Below are positions 6,057-13,166 of a DNA stretch of 18,449 nucleotides, piece by piece. Positions within the stretch are counted from its first letter, which is position 1, and each line of letters opens with the position of its first letter. Where the stretch lies: the NCBI GenBank assembly GCA_964556705.1, contig CAZKXX010000079.1, positions 1 through 18,449 on the forward strand, written 5' to 3'. The stretch is from CAZKXX01 sp964556705. Its GTDB lineage: Bacteria; Acidobacteriota; Terriglobia; UBA7540. The translations under genes and the position numbers were made by a program. Below the pieces are notes generated by a model. The model was not told where the DNA came from, made no database searches, and was given only the letters and a program-made list of their open reading frames with translations.

Positions 6057-8825
6057 CTATTCGGGCGGGCGCTGGACCTGAGCCTGCAACGCGGCGGCTA
6101 GGCGCGCCTGCGACTCCTCCAGGTGCGCCCGCGTGGTCAGGTCCGAAACCGCCGGGCTCGCCAGAGCCTTCGCGATCTTTCCCTGCAACGTCGCCAGGCT
6201 GAAGCGGGCGAGCGTCGTCGCATCTTCGGGATACCGCGGCGTCGGCGGCGGCGCGAACGCGATGCCCGCCGGCGGCGGAGGGGGCGGCGGAGAAGGTGCC
6301 TGCCGCAGCGTCAGCCGGATGAGCTGCTTCAAATGCTCGCGCTGAAGGTTCCGCCGCAGGCTGGAGATTTCCCGCGCTCCGCCGTCCAGTTCCGACCAGA
6401 TGGCGGAATCGAGATTCGAAAAAAGTTCCGCCATGCCGAAGCGTTCCTGACCCTCCGGCATGCGCAGTTCGTTGTCCTGAATCCGCAGCAGCACGATGGG
6501 ATGCAGCAGTCGTTCGAGAACGTTCCGTTGAACGGCGAGCACGGCGTCGTGCCAGGGAAAATCCAGGCGCGGCTCGAAGAAGTAGCTCGCGAGGTCGAAA
6601 CCCCAGAGGCGTTCGACGTTCAGTTTGGCGTGCAGCGAGCTCGGCGCCTGAAACGCCTTTTCACTGAAAGCGTGCTCACGGAGAAACTCCAGCGCCTCGC
6701 GCTGTCTTGTTGCCGGCACGGGAACGAAGGGTGGACGGCCGTTGGGGTCCCCGGCGTGGTCGCGGTAGTGATAGACGCCGCCGACAAATTTCGACGACGT
6801 CACGAGCGCGCGGTTGTACTCCTGAAAGGAGCGCGTCACGGCTCGGCGCAGAATCTGGTAGCCTTCGCCCGGTCGCGCCAGTTTCGACTCCATCGAATCC
6901 CAGAGCTCCTGAATCAATCCGACGCGCTCCGTGAAGTAGGCGAGCGGATCGTCGGAATGGTCGTACTGGTTGGCCAGCGGGTCCATCGATTGCGGCGAGA
7001 ACGTTCCGATCGCGTCTTCGTCGGTCGAATAAGGCAGCAGCGGGTCGGCCACGCGCGAAGCGATGCGGGCCAGTTCTGCTTTCTCGTCTCCCTCAATCGG
7101 TTTGTAGGCGTACTCGACCGCCCAGTAATCGTACGGCCCGAGCGTGACCGGCATGAAGTGGCCCTGCCGCTGGCCTTTCGGCGCGATCGCCATCGGAATG
7201 TAGTCCATCACCGAGCTCGCCTGGCTGAGCTCGGCCGTCCTACGCAGGTCGTGCAGTTCGTGCAGCTTGAGGAGCGTGCTGGCGCGGAAATTGTGACGGA
7301 ACCCCAGCGTGTGTCCCACCTCATGCGCGGTGACGTAAATCAGCCACTCGCGCACCACGCGCTCCTCGACTTCGGGCGCCAGCAGCCCGCGCGCGTCGAG
7401 CACCGAAAGGCCGAACGCGGCCTGCTGCGCCAGCCCTTCGGCGAGCGTGCAGTCCAGGCGCGGATTCCCGCCCCACGCGAGCGGAGTCCACGGCATGCCG
7501 TCGGAGAGTTTCGGAACAATCGGCCCCACAAACTCTTCCGCCTGCCGCCGCACGCTGCGCAGGGTGCCTTCGCTGAAGCCGATGTCGGCGTCGTAAATCT
7601 GGCCCGTAAACGGATTGGCGCGCGACGGGCCGATGGCAAACGTAGCGTCCACGCCGCTGAACCATCGAATCGTGTTGTAGCGCGAATCGGCGGGGTCCCA
7701 GTCGGCGTCGTCCGGCTGCTGCCTGACGACGATGGCGCCTTGAATGCCGATGCGCTCGAACGCCTTGTTCCACAGCAGCACTCCTTCTGTCACGGCTTCG
7801 CGGTAGACCGCCGGAACAGTGTTCTCGAGCCAGAAGACGATGGGCTGTTTGGGCGGTGAAACTTTTGCCCTGGGGTCTGACTTTTCCAGATGCCAGCGCT
7901 GCACGTAACGCAGGTAAGGCGTTCCGGCGCGGTCCGTTGTCGAGTCCCACTGAACCGTGTGGAAATGCCCCACGCGGTCGTCGGCCGGGCGCGGCTTGAA
8001 GCCCGCCGTCTCCGGCAGGCTCGCCAGTTCGTAAATCACCAGCACCGGAAGGCTTCGCTCGTCCGGCGAGGTCTGCGAAAATACGCGCGGGTTGTCCGTC
8101 GCGTAGTGCAACCGCAGGGCGAGCAGCACGTTTTCAGGAAAAGGCTTGAGCGCTTCGAGGAAACTCTTGTCCTTGTCAAAGCGGTACGACGTGGGCTGGT
8201 AAACCACATTCAGATGAATCGTCAGCCCCGGCAGGTCGGAGAGAAACAGTTCGGCGACGTCGACGAGAACGCTCTTGCGCTCCGGATGAGGCTTGGAAAG
8301 AATTTTCGCCGCCGCCAGAATCGGATCGGGAAACGAACGCGCCGTGAAACGCGCCTCCGGCGTTCCTTCGCCGCCGTGGAAGCGGGTGTTCTTCTGCACC
8401 CACTGGACGCCCTTGCCGACGCGCCGGAAGTAGAACGGGAAATCGCCGCCCATCTGCGCCGCGTAAATGCCCTTTTCGCCGATTCCCTCTTCCAGCGAGC
8501 CTGTAAACAGAAACACGCGGTCCAGCTGCTCGGGCAGGATTTCCATCAGCACTTTGTTTTCGTCCGCCTTGCGGTAGAACGTGAACAGGCCTTTCAGCAC
8601 TTCCATGTCCTTCACGACTTCGTCGAAGGGCTTGTCCTCTTCGGGTTTCTTTTCTTCCGGCTTTTTTTCTTCCCCTTTCTTCGGTTCGTCCGCTTTGGCT
8701 TCCTGAGCCTTGGCCGGCCCTTCCCCCGGCTTCTCGCCCGCCGCCCCCTGTTGGGCGACGGAAGGAACCGATGCGAGGGCCATCAGGAGAACGAGCACCA
8801 GAAAAGTTCGCGCGCGCACTGGCAT
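6057..8825 (-). CDS. Secreted zinc-dependent metalloprotease (DUF5117/DUF5118/DUF4953 type)
   Basis: A 922-residue protein. ATG 8825 is chosen over an in-frame upstream ATG (8909) because it follows AAGGAGGAG and begins a clear Sec signal (residues 1-24, PVRARTFLVLVLLMALASVPSVAQQ). Residues 27-66 are a charged Lys/Glu/Pro linker with repeated EEKKPEE units. A region rich in beta-strand resembling DUF5118/DUF5117 follows (about 67-330; FTFYRKADENKVLMEI, DPRVFSQ-like SPDERS, QRWHLEKSDP). The catalytic zinc motif HEVGHTLGFRH spans residues 501-511, with all three histidines and the glutamate intact. NYNT-like RYNTIRWF, DADIGFSEG and VMDYIPM are further family features. A PSPPPPPPPAG linker occurs near residue 845. 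Such proteins are extracellular or periplasmic peptidases of unknown substrate in Bacteroidota, Acidobacteriota and relatives. A strong terminator follows. Confidence 0.93.
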   Translation of the reverse strand: MPVRARTFLVLVLLMALASVPSVAQQGAAGEKPGEGPAKAQEAKADEPKKGEEKKPEEKKPEEDKPFDEVVKDMEVLKGLFTFYRKADENKVLMEILPEQLDRVFLFTGSLEEGIGEKGIYAAQMGGDFPFYFRRVGKGVQWVQKNTRFHGGEGTPEARFTARSFPDPILAAAKILSKPHPERKSVLVDVAELFLSDLPGLTIHLNVVYQPTSYRFDKDKSFLEALKPFPENVLLALRLHYATDNPRVFSQTSPDERSLPVLVIYELASLPETAGFKPRPADDRVGHFHTVQWDSTTDRAGTPYLRYVQRWHLEKSDPRAKVSPPKQPIVFWLENTVPAVYREAVTEGVLLWNKAFERIGIQGAIVVRQQPDDADWDPADSRYNTIRWFSGVDATFAIGPSRANPFTGQIYDADIGFSEGTLRSVRRQAEEFVGPIVPKLSDGMPWTPLAWGGNPRLDCTLAEGLAQQAAFGLSVLDARGLLAPEVEERVVREWLIYVTAHEVGHTLGFRHNFRASTLLKLHELHDLRRTAELSQASSVMDYIPMAIAPKGQRQGHFMPVTLGPYDYWAVEYAYKPIEGDEKAELARIASRVADPLLPYSTDEDAIGTFSPQSMDPLANQYDHSDDPLAYFTERVGLIQELWDSMESKLARPGEGYQILRRAVTRSFQEYNRALVTSSKFVGGVYHYRDHAGDPNGRPPFVPVPATRQREALEFLREHAFSEKAFQAPSSLHAKLNVERLWGFDLASYFFEPRLDFPWHDAVLAVQRNVLERLLHPIVLLRIQDNELRMPEGQERFGMAELFSNLDSAIWSELDGGAREISSLRRNLQREHLKQLIRLTLRQAPSPPPPPPPAGIAFAPPPTPRYPEDATTLARFSLATLQGKIAKALASPAVSDLTTRAHLEESQARLAAALQAQVQRPPE

Positions 8826-9244
8826 TGCCTCCTCCTTGTTCAGGGTGACGCGGGATTTTCTCACGAAGTCCCGCCATTTGCGATTGGCAAGTCGAAGATA
8901 GCGCGGCACACTGATCCCCTTACGGCGTGCCGACGTCCGATCTGGTCAGGCCGCCCGCCGCCTCGTTCTCCGGAGCCGATTCGTGCCCCGCCCCGCCGTT
9001 CCTGTTGTAAAGTATCCCCGCCTTCGATGGCGCGGCACGCACCGTGGTGGCTGCCGCAATCCGTGACGCTGTCATCCTGAGGAGGTCCGACCGACGAAGG
9101 ATCTCGCCCCGGGCGGCCGCCCGCCACGGCGGGCACAGATTCTTCGCACCGACGCATAGCATCGGGGCTCAGAATGACAATGTAAGCGGCTTCTTTCTGC
9201 TTCGTACGAGACTGTTGCTGCACCGATTGGGGGAGGAAACTTTC
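8826..9244. other. Intergenic region between divergent metalloprotease and rhamnosidase genes
   Basis: No credible gene is seen. The region contains the palindromic repeat at 9070-9179 and a smaller inverted repeat GCGGGA (8850-8855)/TCCCGC (8869-8874) in the metalloprotease leader. The rhamnosidase ribosome site GGGAGG is at 9231-9236. Promoters for both genes should lie here, but I find no hexamer pair good enough to assign. ORFs reading through the region on either strand are extensions of the flanking genes' frames. Confidence 0.6.
9070..9179. repeat. Palindromic intergenic repeat (REP/MITE-like)
   Basis: The left end TGTCATCCTGAG (9070-9081) and right end CTCAGAATGACA (9168-9179) are imperfect inverted repeats with one mismatch. 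Inside, CGAAGGATCT (9095-9104) pairs with AGATTCTTCG (9137-9146), again with one mismatch. The centre is GC-rich. The motif GTCATyCTGAG...CGAAGrATCT with its inverted partner is a repeat I recognise from intergenic regions of many Acidobacteriota and other environmental genomes. No ORF or transposase is inside, so it would be a non-autonomous element or REP-type sequence. Copy number in this genome cannot be seen here. Confidence 0.72.
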
Positions 9245-11629
9245 ATGATTCCGTCATCTTCCAAAGTCCCGGCTCTATTCGTCGTCACGCTGCTTCTGGC
9301 CGCGGCCGTCGCCCCGGCCCAATCGCCGAACCCGCGCCTTCTCGAAGACCCCTGGACGGCGCACTGGGTGCGCCACCCGGAAGCCTCACCGCGCGAATTC
9401 GGCGTGTTCCATTTCCGCAAGGCGTTCGAGCTCGGCGCAAAGCCTGAACGCTTCGTCATTCACGCCAGCGCCGACAACCGTTACGAGTTGTTCGTCAACG
9501 GCGCGCGGGTCTTGACCGGCCCGGCGCGCGGCGACCTGAACCACTGGCGGTTCGAGACGCTCGACATCGCGCCGCATCTGCGCGCGGGACCGAACGTCCT
9601 CGCCGCCGTGGTGTGGAACTACGCGGGCGCGGCGCCCATGGCGCAAATCAGCTTCGAGACCGGATTCGTGCTTCAAGGCGACACCGACGCCGAAGCCGTC
9701 GTGAACACCAACCAGTCCTGGCGCGTTTTCCGGAACCCGGCCATCGAAATCATTCCCATCGATCCGGTCGGCATCCTCGCCTACTTCGTCTCCGGCCCGG
9801 AGGAAGTGGTGCGCGGCGAAAAATATCCCTGGGGCTGGGAGCAGCCCGGTTACGACGACTCGGCGTGGCTCGCGGCGGCGCAGCTTCCCCGCGCGGCGCC
9901 GCGCGGGGCGCGGGACGCTCATTCGCGCTGGATGCTGGTCCCGCGCGGGATCCCGCTGATGGAAGAGCACCCCGAACGCTTTGCCCGCGTCGCGCGCGCT
10001 TCCGGCGCGGAGCCCGCCGGCCAATTCGTTGAAGGCCGCGCCCCGCTCAGCGTGCCGGCCAACACGCGCGCCTCGCTGCTTCTGGACCGCGGGCACCTGA
10101 CCTGCGCCTATCCCGAAGTCGTCACCAGCGGCGGGCGCGGCGCGAAGGTTACGCTGACGTACGCCGAAGCGCTCCGCAAGGGCGGCCCGCGCGGCGAAAA
10201 GGGCAACCGCAACGAAATCGAGGGCAAGGAGCTTTTCGGCTTCAGCGACTACTTCTATCCGGACGGCGGCTCGAAGCGCCTCTTCCGCCCGCTCTGGTGG
10301 CGCACCTACCGGTACGTCCGGGTGGACATCGAAACGCGCGACGAGCCGCTCGTGCTCGAAGACGTGCGCGGGATCTTTACGGCGTATCCGTTTGTCCTGC
10401 GCGCGCGCTTCGCGAGCGACCGGCCCGAGCTCGAAAAAATCTGGGAGGTCGGCTGGAGGACCCTCCGCCTGAGCGCGCACGAAATCTTCACCGACTCGCC
10501 CTACTACGAACAGCTCCAGTACGTCGGCGACACGCGCATCGAATCGCTGATTTCGCTCTACACGAGCGGCGACGGCCGGCTGATGAAAAACGCCATCGAA
10601 CTCATCAGCGAATCGCGCACGCCCGACGGCCTCACGCAGAGCCGCTATCCCTCCTACCTGCCGCAGTTCATCCCGCCTTTTTCACTCATCTGGGTGGGGA
10701 TGCTGCACGACCTGTGGTGGTACCGCGGCGAGGAGGAATTTCTGCGGGCGCATCTCAACGGCATGCGCGGGGTCCTGAGCTGGTTCGAGCAGCGGCTGGC
10801 GCCGAGCGGATTGCTCGGCCGACTCGAGTGGTGGAATTTCGTGGACTGGGTCCCGGCGTGGGGGAGCGGCGTGCCGCCGCAGGAAGCCGACGGCCAGTCC
10901 GCCATCCTCAGCCTGCAATTCGCCGCGGCGCTCCGCGAGGCCGCGGACCTCGAAGAAGCTTTCGGCGTTCCCGAGCACGCCGCGCGCTACCGCGCGCTTT
11001 CGAAAAAAATCGCGGAAGCCGTCCGCGCGCGCGCCTGGGACGCGGGCCGCGGGTTGCTCGCCGATACGCCCGCTCGCAAGCATTTCAGCCAGCACACCAA
11101 CATCTTCGGAATTTTGACTGACGCCATCCCCGCCGCCGAGCAGAAGGCGGTGATGGAAAAAGTGCTCGCGGATGCGAGTCTCCGGCAGGCGACATTTTAT
11201 TTCCGCTTCTACCTTTTCCGCGCCCTCCGAAAGGCCGGGCTTGCCGACCGCTATATCGAACAACTGAAGCCCTGGCAGACGATGCTCGACCTGGGACTGA
11301 CCACGTGGGCCGAGACGCCCGAGCCGACGCGCTCCGACTGCCACGCCTGGAGCGCGCACCCGAACCTCGATTTGCTCTCGACCGTGGCCGGCATTCATCC
11401 CGCCGCGGCGGGATTTGGGAAAGTTCTGATCGAACCGCACCTCGGCCCGCTGACCCAACTGGAAGCCGCGATGCCGCACCGGCTGGGGGAAATCTCGGTG
11501 CGCTACCGGCGCGCGGGAGAAAAACTGGAGGCCGAAATCACGCTTCCGGAAAAACTCACCGGCACGTTCCGCTGGACGGGAAAAGAAGTTCCGCTGCGCG
11601 GCGGGAAGCAGACGGTGTCTTTACCGTAG
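9245..11629 (+). CDS. Secreted alpha-L-rhamnosidase-like glycoside hydrolase (GH78-type)
   Basis: A 794-residue protein; ATG 9245 follows GGGAGG by eight bases and starts a Sec signal (MIPSSSKVPALFVVTLLLAAAVAPAQ). Residues ~30-150 form a jelly-roll carbohydrate-binding domain (WTAHWVRHPEA, FHFRKAFEL, RYELFVNGARV). Further beta-sandwich segments run to ~390 (LLLDRGHL, TLTYAEAL), then comes an (alpha/alpha)6 barrel. DSPYYEQLQYVGD (residues 417-429) matches the GH78 motif around the general acid, predicted Glu422 with Asp429. Glu690 in TTWAETPEPTRSDCHAWSAHP matches the second catalytic glutamate. A C-terminal beta domain follows. The enzyme would remove terminal L-rhamnose from plant or microbial glycans or flavonoid glycosides outside the cytoplasm. 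The related 6-hairpin families make the exact sugar uncertain. Confidence 0.88.
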   Translation: MIPSSSKVPALFVVTLLLAAAVAPAQSPNPRLLEDPWTAHWVRHPEASPREFGVFHFRKAFELGAKPERFVIHASADNRYELFVNGARVLTGPARGDLNHWRFETLDIAPHLRAGPNVLAAVVWNYAGAAPMAQISFETGFVLQGDTDAEAVVNTNQSWRVFRNPAIEIIPIDPVGILAYFVSGPEEVVRGEKYPWGWEQPGYDDSAWLAAAQLPRAAPRGARDAHSRWMLVPRGIPLMEEHPERFARVARASGAEPAGQFVEGRAPLSVPANTRASLLLDRGHLTCAYPEVVTSGGRGAKVTLTYAEALRKGGPRGEKGNRNEIEGKELFGFSDYFYPDGGSKRLFRPLWWRTYRYVRVDIETRDEPLVLEDVRGIFTAYPFVLRARFASDRPELEKIWEVGWRTLRLSAHEIFTDSPYYEQLQYVGDTRIESLISLYTSGDGRLMKNAIELISESRTPDGLTQSRYPSYLPQFIPPFSLIWVGMLHDLWWYRGEEEFLRAHLNGMRGVLSWFEQRLAPSGLLGRLEWWNFVDWVPAWGSGVPPQEADGQSAILSLQFAAALREAADLEEAFGVPEHAARYRALSKKIAEAVRARAWDAGRGLLADTPARKHFSQHTNIFGILTDAIPAAEQKAVMEKVLADASLRQATFYFRFYLFRALRKAGLADRYIEQLKPWQTMLDLGLTTWAETPEPTRSDCHAWSAHPNLDLLSTVAGIHPAAAGFGKVLIEPHLGPLTQLEAAMPHRLGEISVRYRRAGEKLEAEITLPEKLTGTFRWTGKEVPLRGGKQTVSLP

Positions 11630-11650
11630 GGCGGGACTTGTCCCCGCCCT
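11628..11650. repeat. GC hairpin overlapping the rhamnosidase stop
   Basis: AGGGCGGG (11628-11635) and CCCGCCCT (11643-11650) are perfect 8-base arms around a 7-base loop. The left arm begins inside the TAG stop codon. No T-run follows on either strand, so this is not a canonical intrinsic terminator, although it could attenuate or stabilise the mRNA end. It resembles the dispersed GGGCGGG-CTTG-CCCGCCC hairpins of environmental genomes. Confidence 0.55.
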
Positions 11651-11715
11651 GTCTACGTTGTGCGCTGACCCGTGCGCGTCACGACGCAGCGCGCTGACCT
11701 CGCGTCGCGGACGTA

Positions 11716-11737
11716 GGGGCGGTTCGAGAACCGCCCC
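11716..11737. repeat. REP-like perfect hairpin
   Basis: GGGGCGGTTC (11716-11725), a 2-base GA spacer and GAACCGCCCC (11728-11737) form a perfect 10-base inverted repeat. This GTAGGGGCGGTTCG-type hairpin looks like a dispersed intergenic repeat. It sits 16 bases upstream of a strong TTGACA promoter box. Confidence 0.6.
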
Positions 11738-11753
11738 GCGAACGATTCGCCGC

Positions 11754-11781
11754 TTGACAATCCCTCCTCCAATGGTAGGCT
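11754..11781 (+). promoter_or_regulatory. Strong orphan sigma-70-type promoter
   Basis: A perfect -35 hexamer TTGACA (11754-11759) is followed after 16 bases by TAGGCT (11776-11781). TAGGAT-like -10 boxes recur elsewhere in this window (14571-14576 minus, 14687-14692 plus). Transcription would begin near 11788, just before the ATG at 11794. No conserved gene follows on this strand; the next genes are convergent. Confidence 0.5.
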
Positions 11782-11793
11782 AGAAAGTAGCTT

Positions 11794-11937
11794 ATGAGCG
11801 AGGGCCCCCCTGCCGCAGTGCGAGATTTCTCCGGCTCCCGAGTGCGAGTGCCCCACTTCTTCCGCGCGCCGCCGCACGCCGAAAATGCTGAAACAAAGCC
11901 AAAAACTGCCACCCGGAAGTTCCCCTTAGATGATTGA
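11794..11937 (+). CDS. Doubtful 47-residue small ORF downstream of an orphan promoter
   Basis: ATG 11794 to TGA 11937 encodes a 47-residue basic, proline-rich peptide (MSEGPPAAVRDFSGSRVRVP...TATRKFPLDD) with no recognised domain. No Shine-Dalgarno sequence precedes it, though the predicted transcription start lies only a few bases upstream, so a leaderless message is possible. Equally likely, the promoter drives a noncoding RNA or is a remnant of a displaced gene. The G+C content falls towards its 3' end (AAAATGCTGAAACAAAGCC), unlike the flanking genes. I do not assign a function. Confidence 0.2.
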   Translation: MSEGPPAAVRDFSGSRVRVPHFFRAPPHAENAETKPKTATRKFPLDD

Positions 11938-12080
11938 CAACAAGAGACTTACATTAAAAAGCGGCGCATAACAAAGCCGCTAAGTGATTGGTTTTTCGTT
12001 CGGAAAGCCATCAGATTGTTGAAAACACTTGAGATAGGGGTTTTGCAGGGACCGGATTCCGATCTGCGGGGATAAGGGGT
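11938..12080. other. Lower-GC spacer after the cytochrome operon
   Basis: Apart from the minus-strand terminator at 11955-11981, I see no gene or repeat. The stretch is clearly richer in A+T than the surrounding coding DNA. It separates the orphan plus-strand transcript from the convergent cytochrome operon. Confidence 0.5.
11955..11981 (-). terminator. Rho-independent terminator of the cytochrome bd-like operon
   Basis: Read on the minus strand, AGCGGC, a 10-base loop (TTTGTTATGC) and GCCGCT are followed at once by TTTTTAATG. This is a stem of six perfect pairs with a U-tract. It lies about 100 bases after the stop of the second subunit gene. The plus-strand reading lacks an adjacent T-run. 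Confidence 0.7.
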
Positions 12081-13166
12081 TCAGGTGGTCTGTGTTCCGC
12101 CGGTGGCGGGACGGAAGAAGTGGTAAAGCATCCATGCCACCGTCGCGATGCCGACCAGCAGCAGCACGGCGAAGATGCCGAAGACCACCCACTGCCCTTC
12201 CACGGCCAGCGCGCGCGGGTCGAAATGGGGCTGGAGGTAAGCGGTGCGGACCAGGTGGCGGATGATGGACATGAGGGCGATCGTGCCGAAGATGGCGAAG
12301 CTCGCCGCCGCCAGGCTCTTGAGCGCCGCGAGCAGCGCCAGCACGGCGAGCGCGACCGCCACAACCAGCAGCGCGGTCGCCAGCGCGTCGGCGCCGAAGA
12401 ACATGCGGCGGATCTCGGCAGGGAGCGAAAGGAGGAACCAGACGCCGACCAGAAACTGCACGCCCGTTCCGGCGGTGAACCAGACTACCCCATAGCGTCG
12501 CGCCCAGGCGGCAAACTCGGGCGACTGGTCCTTCCACAGGTGCGAAGCAAGCGCCACGCCGAGTCCGGCAATCGCCAGCGCCGCGACCAGGAAATGGAAG
12601 TAGCGCGCCAGCGTGACACCGTCTATCCGGCCCAGATAGTTTCCCGCTCCGTGTCTGAGGAAGGTGGGATAGAAATCCCCCGGCCGCTGCATCAGGCTGA
12701 GGTTCTGCACGTAGATCATCATGATGACGGCGAAGAGGAGCGTCGTCCCGAGCATCACCCAGGCGCCGCGCCATCCGAGTTCCTCCTGCTGGAGGCTGAA
12801 CCCGTACACGCCGTAGTAGCCGAGCATCAGCAGAAGCACGACCGAAAGCCACGCCCAGGCCATCCAGATGGACGACGTGAAGAAGAGCTGGCCGTAAACG
12901 AGCTGGAGGAAGAGCAGCGGCGCGACGCCCAGCGTGATGGTGAAGGCCACGACGGGCGGCATGAGTCGCGAGCCGCGCCGCGCCAACTCCCGGTGCCGCG
13001 CGTCGCGGCGGCCGCGAAAACTCGAGAGCGCCAGAATCGCCGAGCCGCCCACCAGCCAGTTCATCGCCACCAGGTGCAGGATGAACGTGAAGACCATCAG
13101 CAGCTGCGGCAGCCACGGGGGCGCGGGCAGCGGCACGGGCACGGAATCGGGGATCACAGGATTCAT
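12081..13166 (-). CDS. CydA-like membrane subunit (possible CydA'-type partner)
   Basis: A 361-residue integral membrane protein with roughly eight to nine hydrophobic helices. Its first helix, QLLMVFTFILHLVAMNWLVGGSAIL, has the same LHxxxxxxxVGG pattern as the first helix of the upstream CydA-like protein (His31 here, His24 there). The region TLGVAPLLFLQLVYGQLFFTSSIWMAWAWLSVVLLLMLGYYGVYGF parallels that protein's helices 2-3. The two glutamates of the catalytic subunit are absent. This suggests a degenerate CydA paralogue replacing CydB, analogous to the CydA' of archaeal CydAA' enzymes. It starts at ATG 13166 in an ATGA overlap with the catalytic gene, so the two are translationally coupled. 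The assignment of homology is by eye; most databases would probably call it hypothetical. Confidence 0.72.
   Translation of the reverse strand: MNPVIPDSVPVPLPAPPWLPQLLMVFTFILHLVAMNWLVGGSAILALSSFRGRRDARHRELARRGSRLMPPVVAFTITLGVAPLLFLQLVYGQLFFTSSIWMAWAWLSVVLLLMLGYYGVYGFSLQQEELGWRGAWVMLGTTLLFAVIMMIYVQNLSLMQRPGDFYPTFLRHGAGNYLGRIDGVTLARYFHFLVAALAIAGLGVALASHLWKDQSPEFAAWARRYGVVWFTAGTGVQFLVGVWFLLSLPAEIRRMFFGADALATALLVVAVALAVLALLAALKSLAAASFAIFGTIALMSIIRHLVRTAYLQPHFDPRALAVEGQWVVFGIFAVLLLVGIATVAWMLYHFFRPATGGTQTT

Noticed and set aside
6123..9080. Long plus-strand ORFs (6123-7859 and 7890-9080) opposite the metalloprotease
   Set aside because: Arginine-rich translations without recognisable domains, antisense to an intact zinc protease gene.
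11980..13116. 378-codon minus-strand ORF overlapping the CydA-like second subunit
   Set aside because: Another frame of the same region with Arg/Ala/Gly-rich composition; the overlapping frame encodes a coherent multi-helix membrane protein with an ATGA-coupled start.
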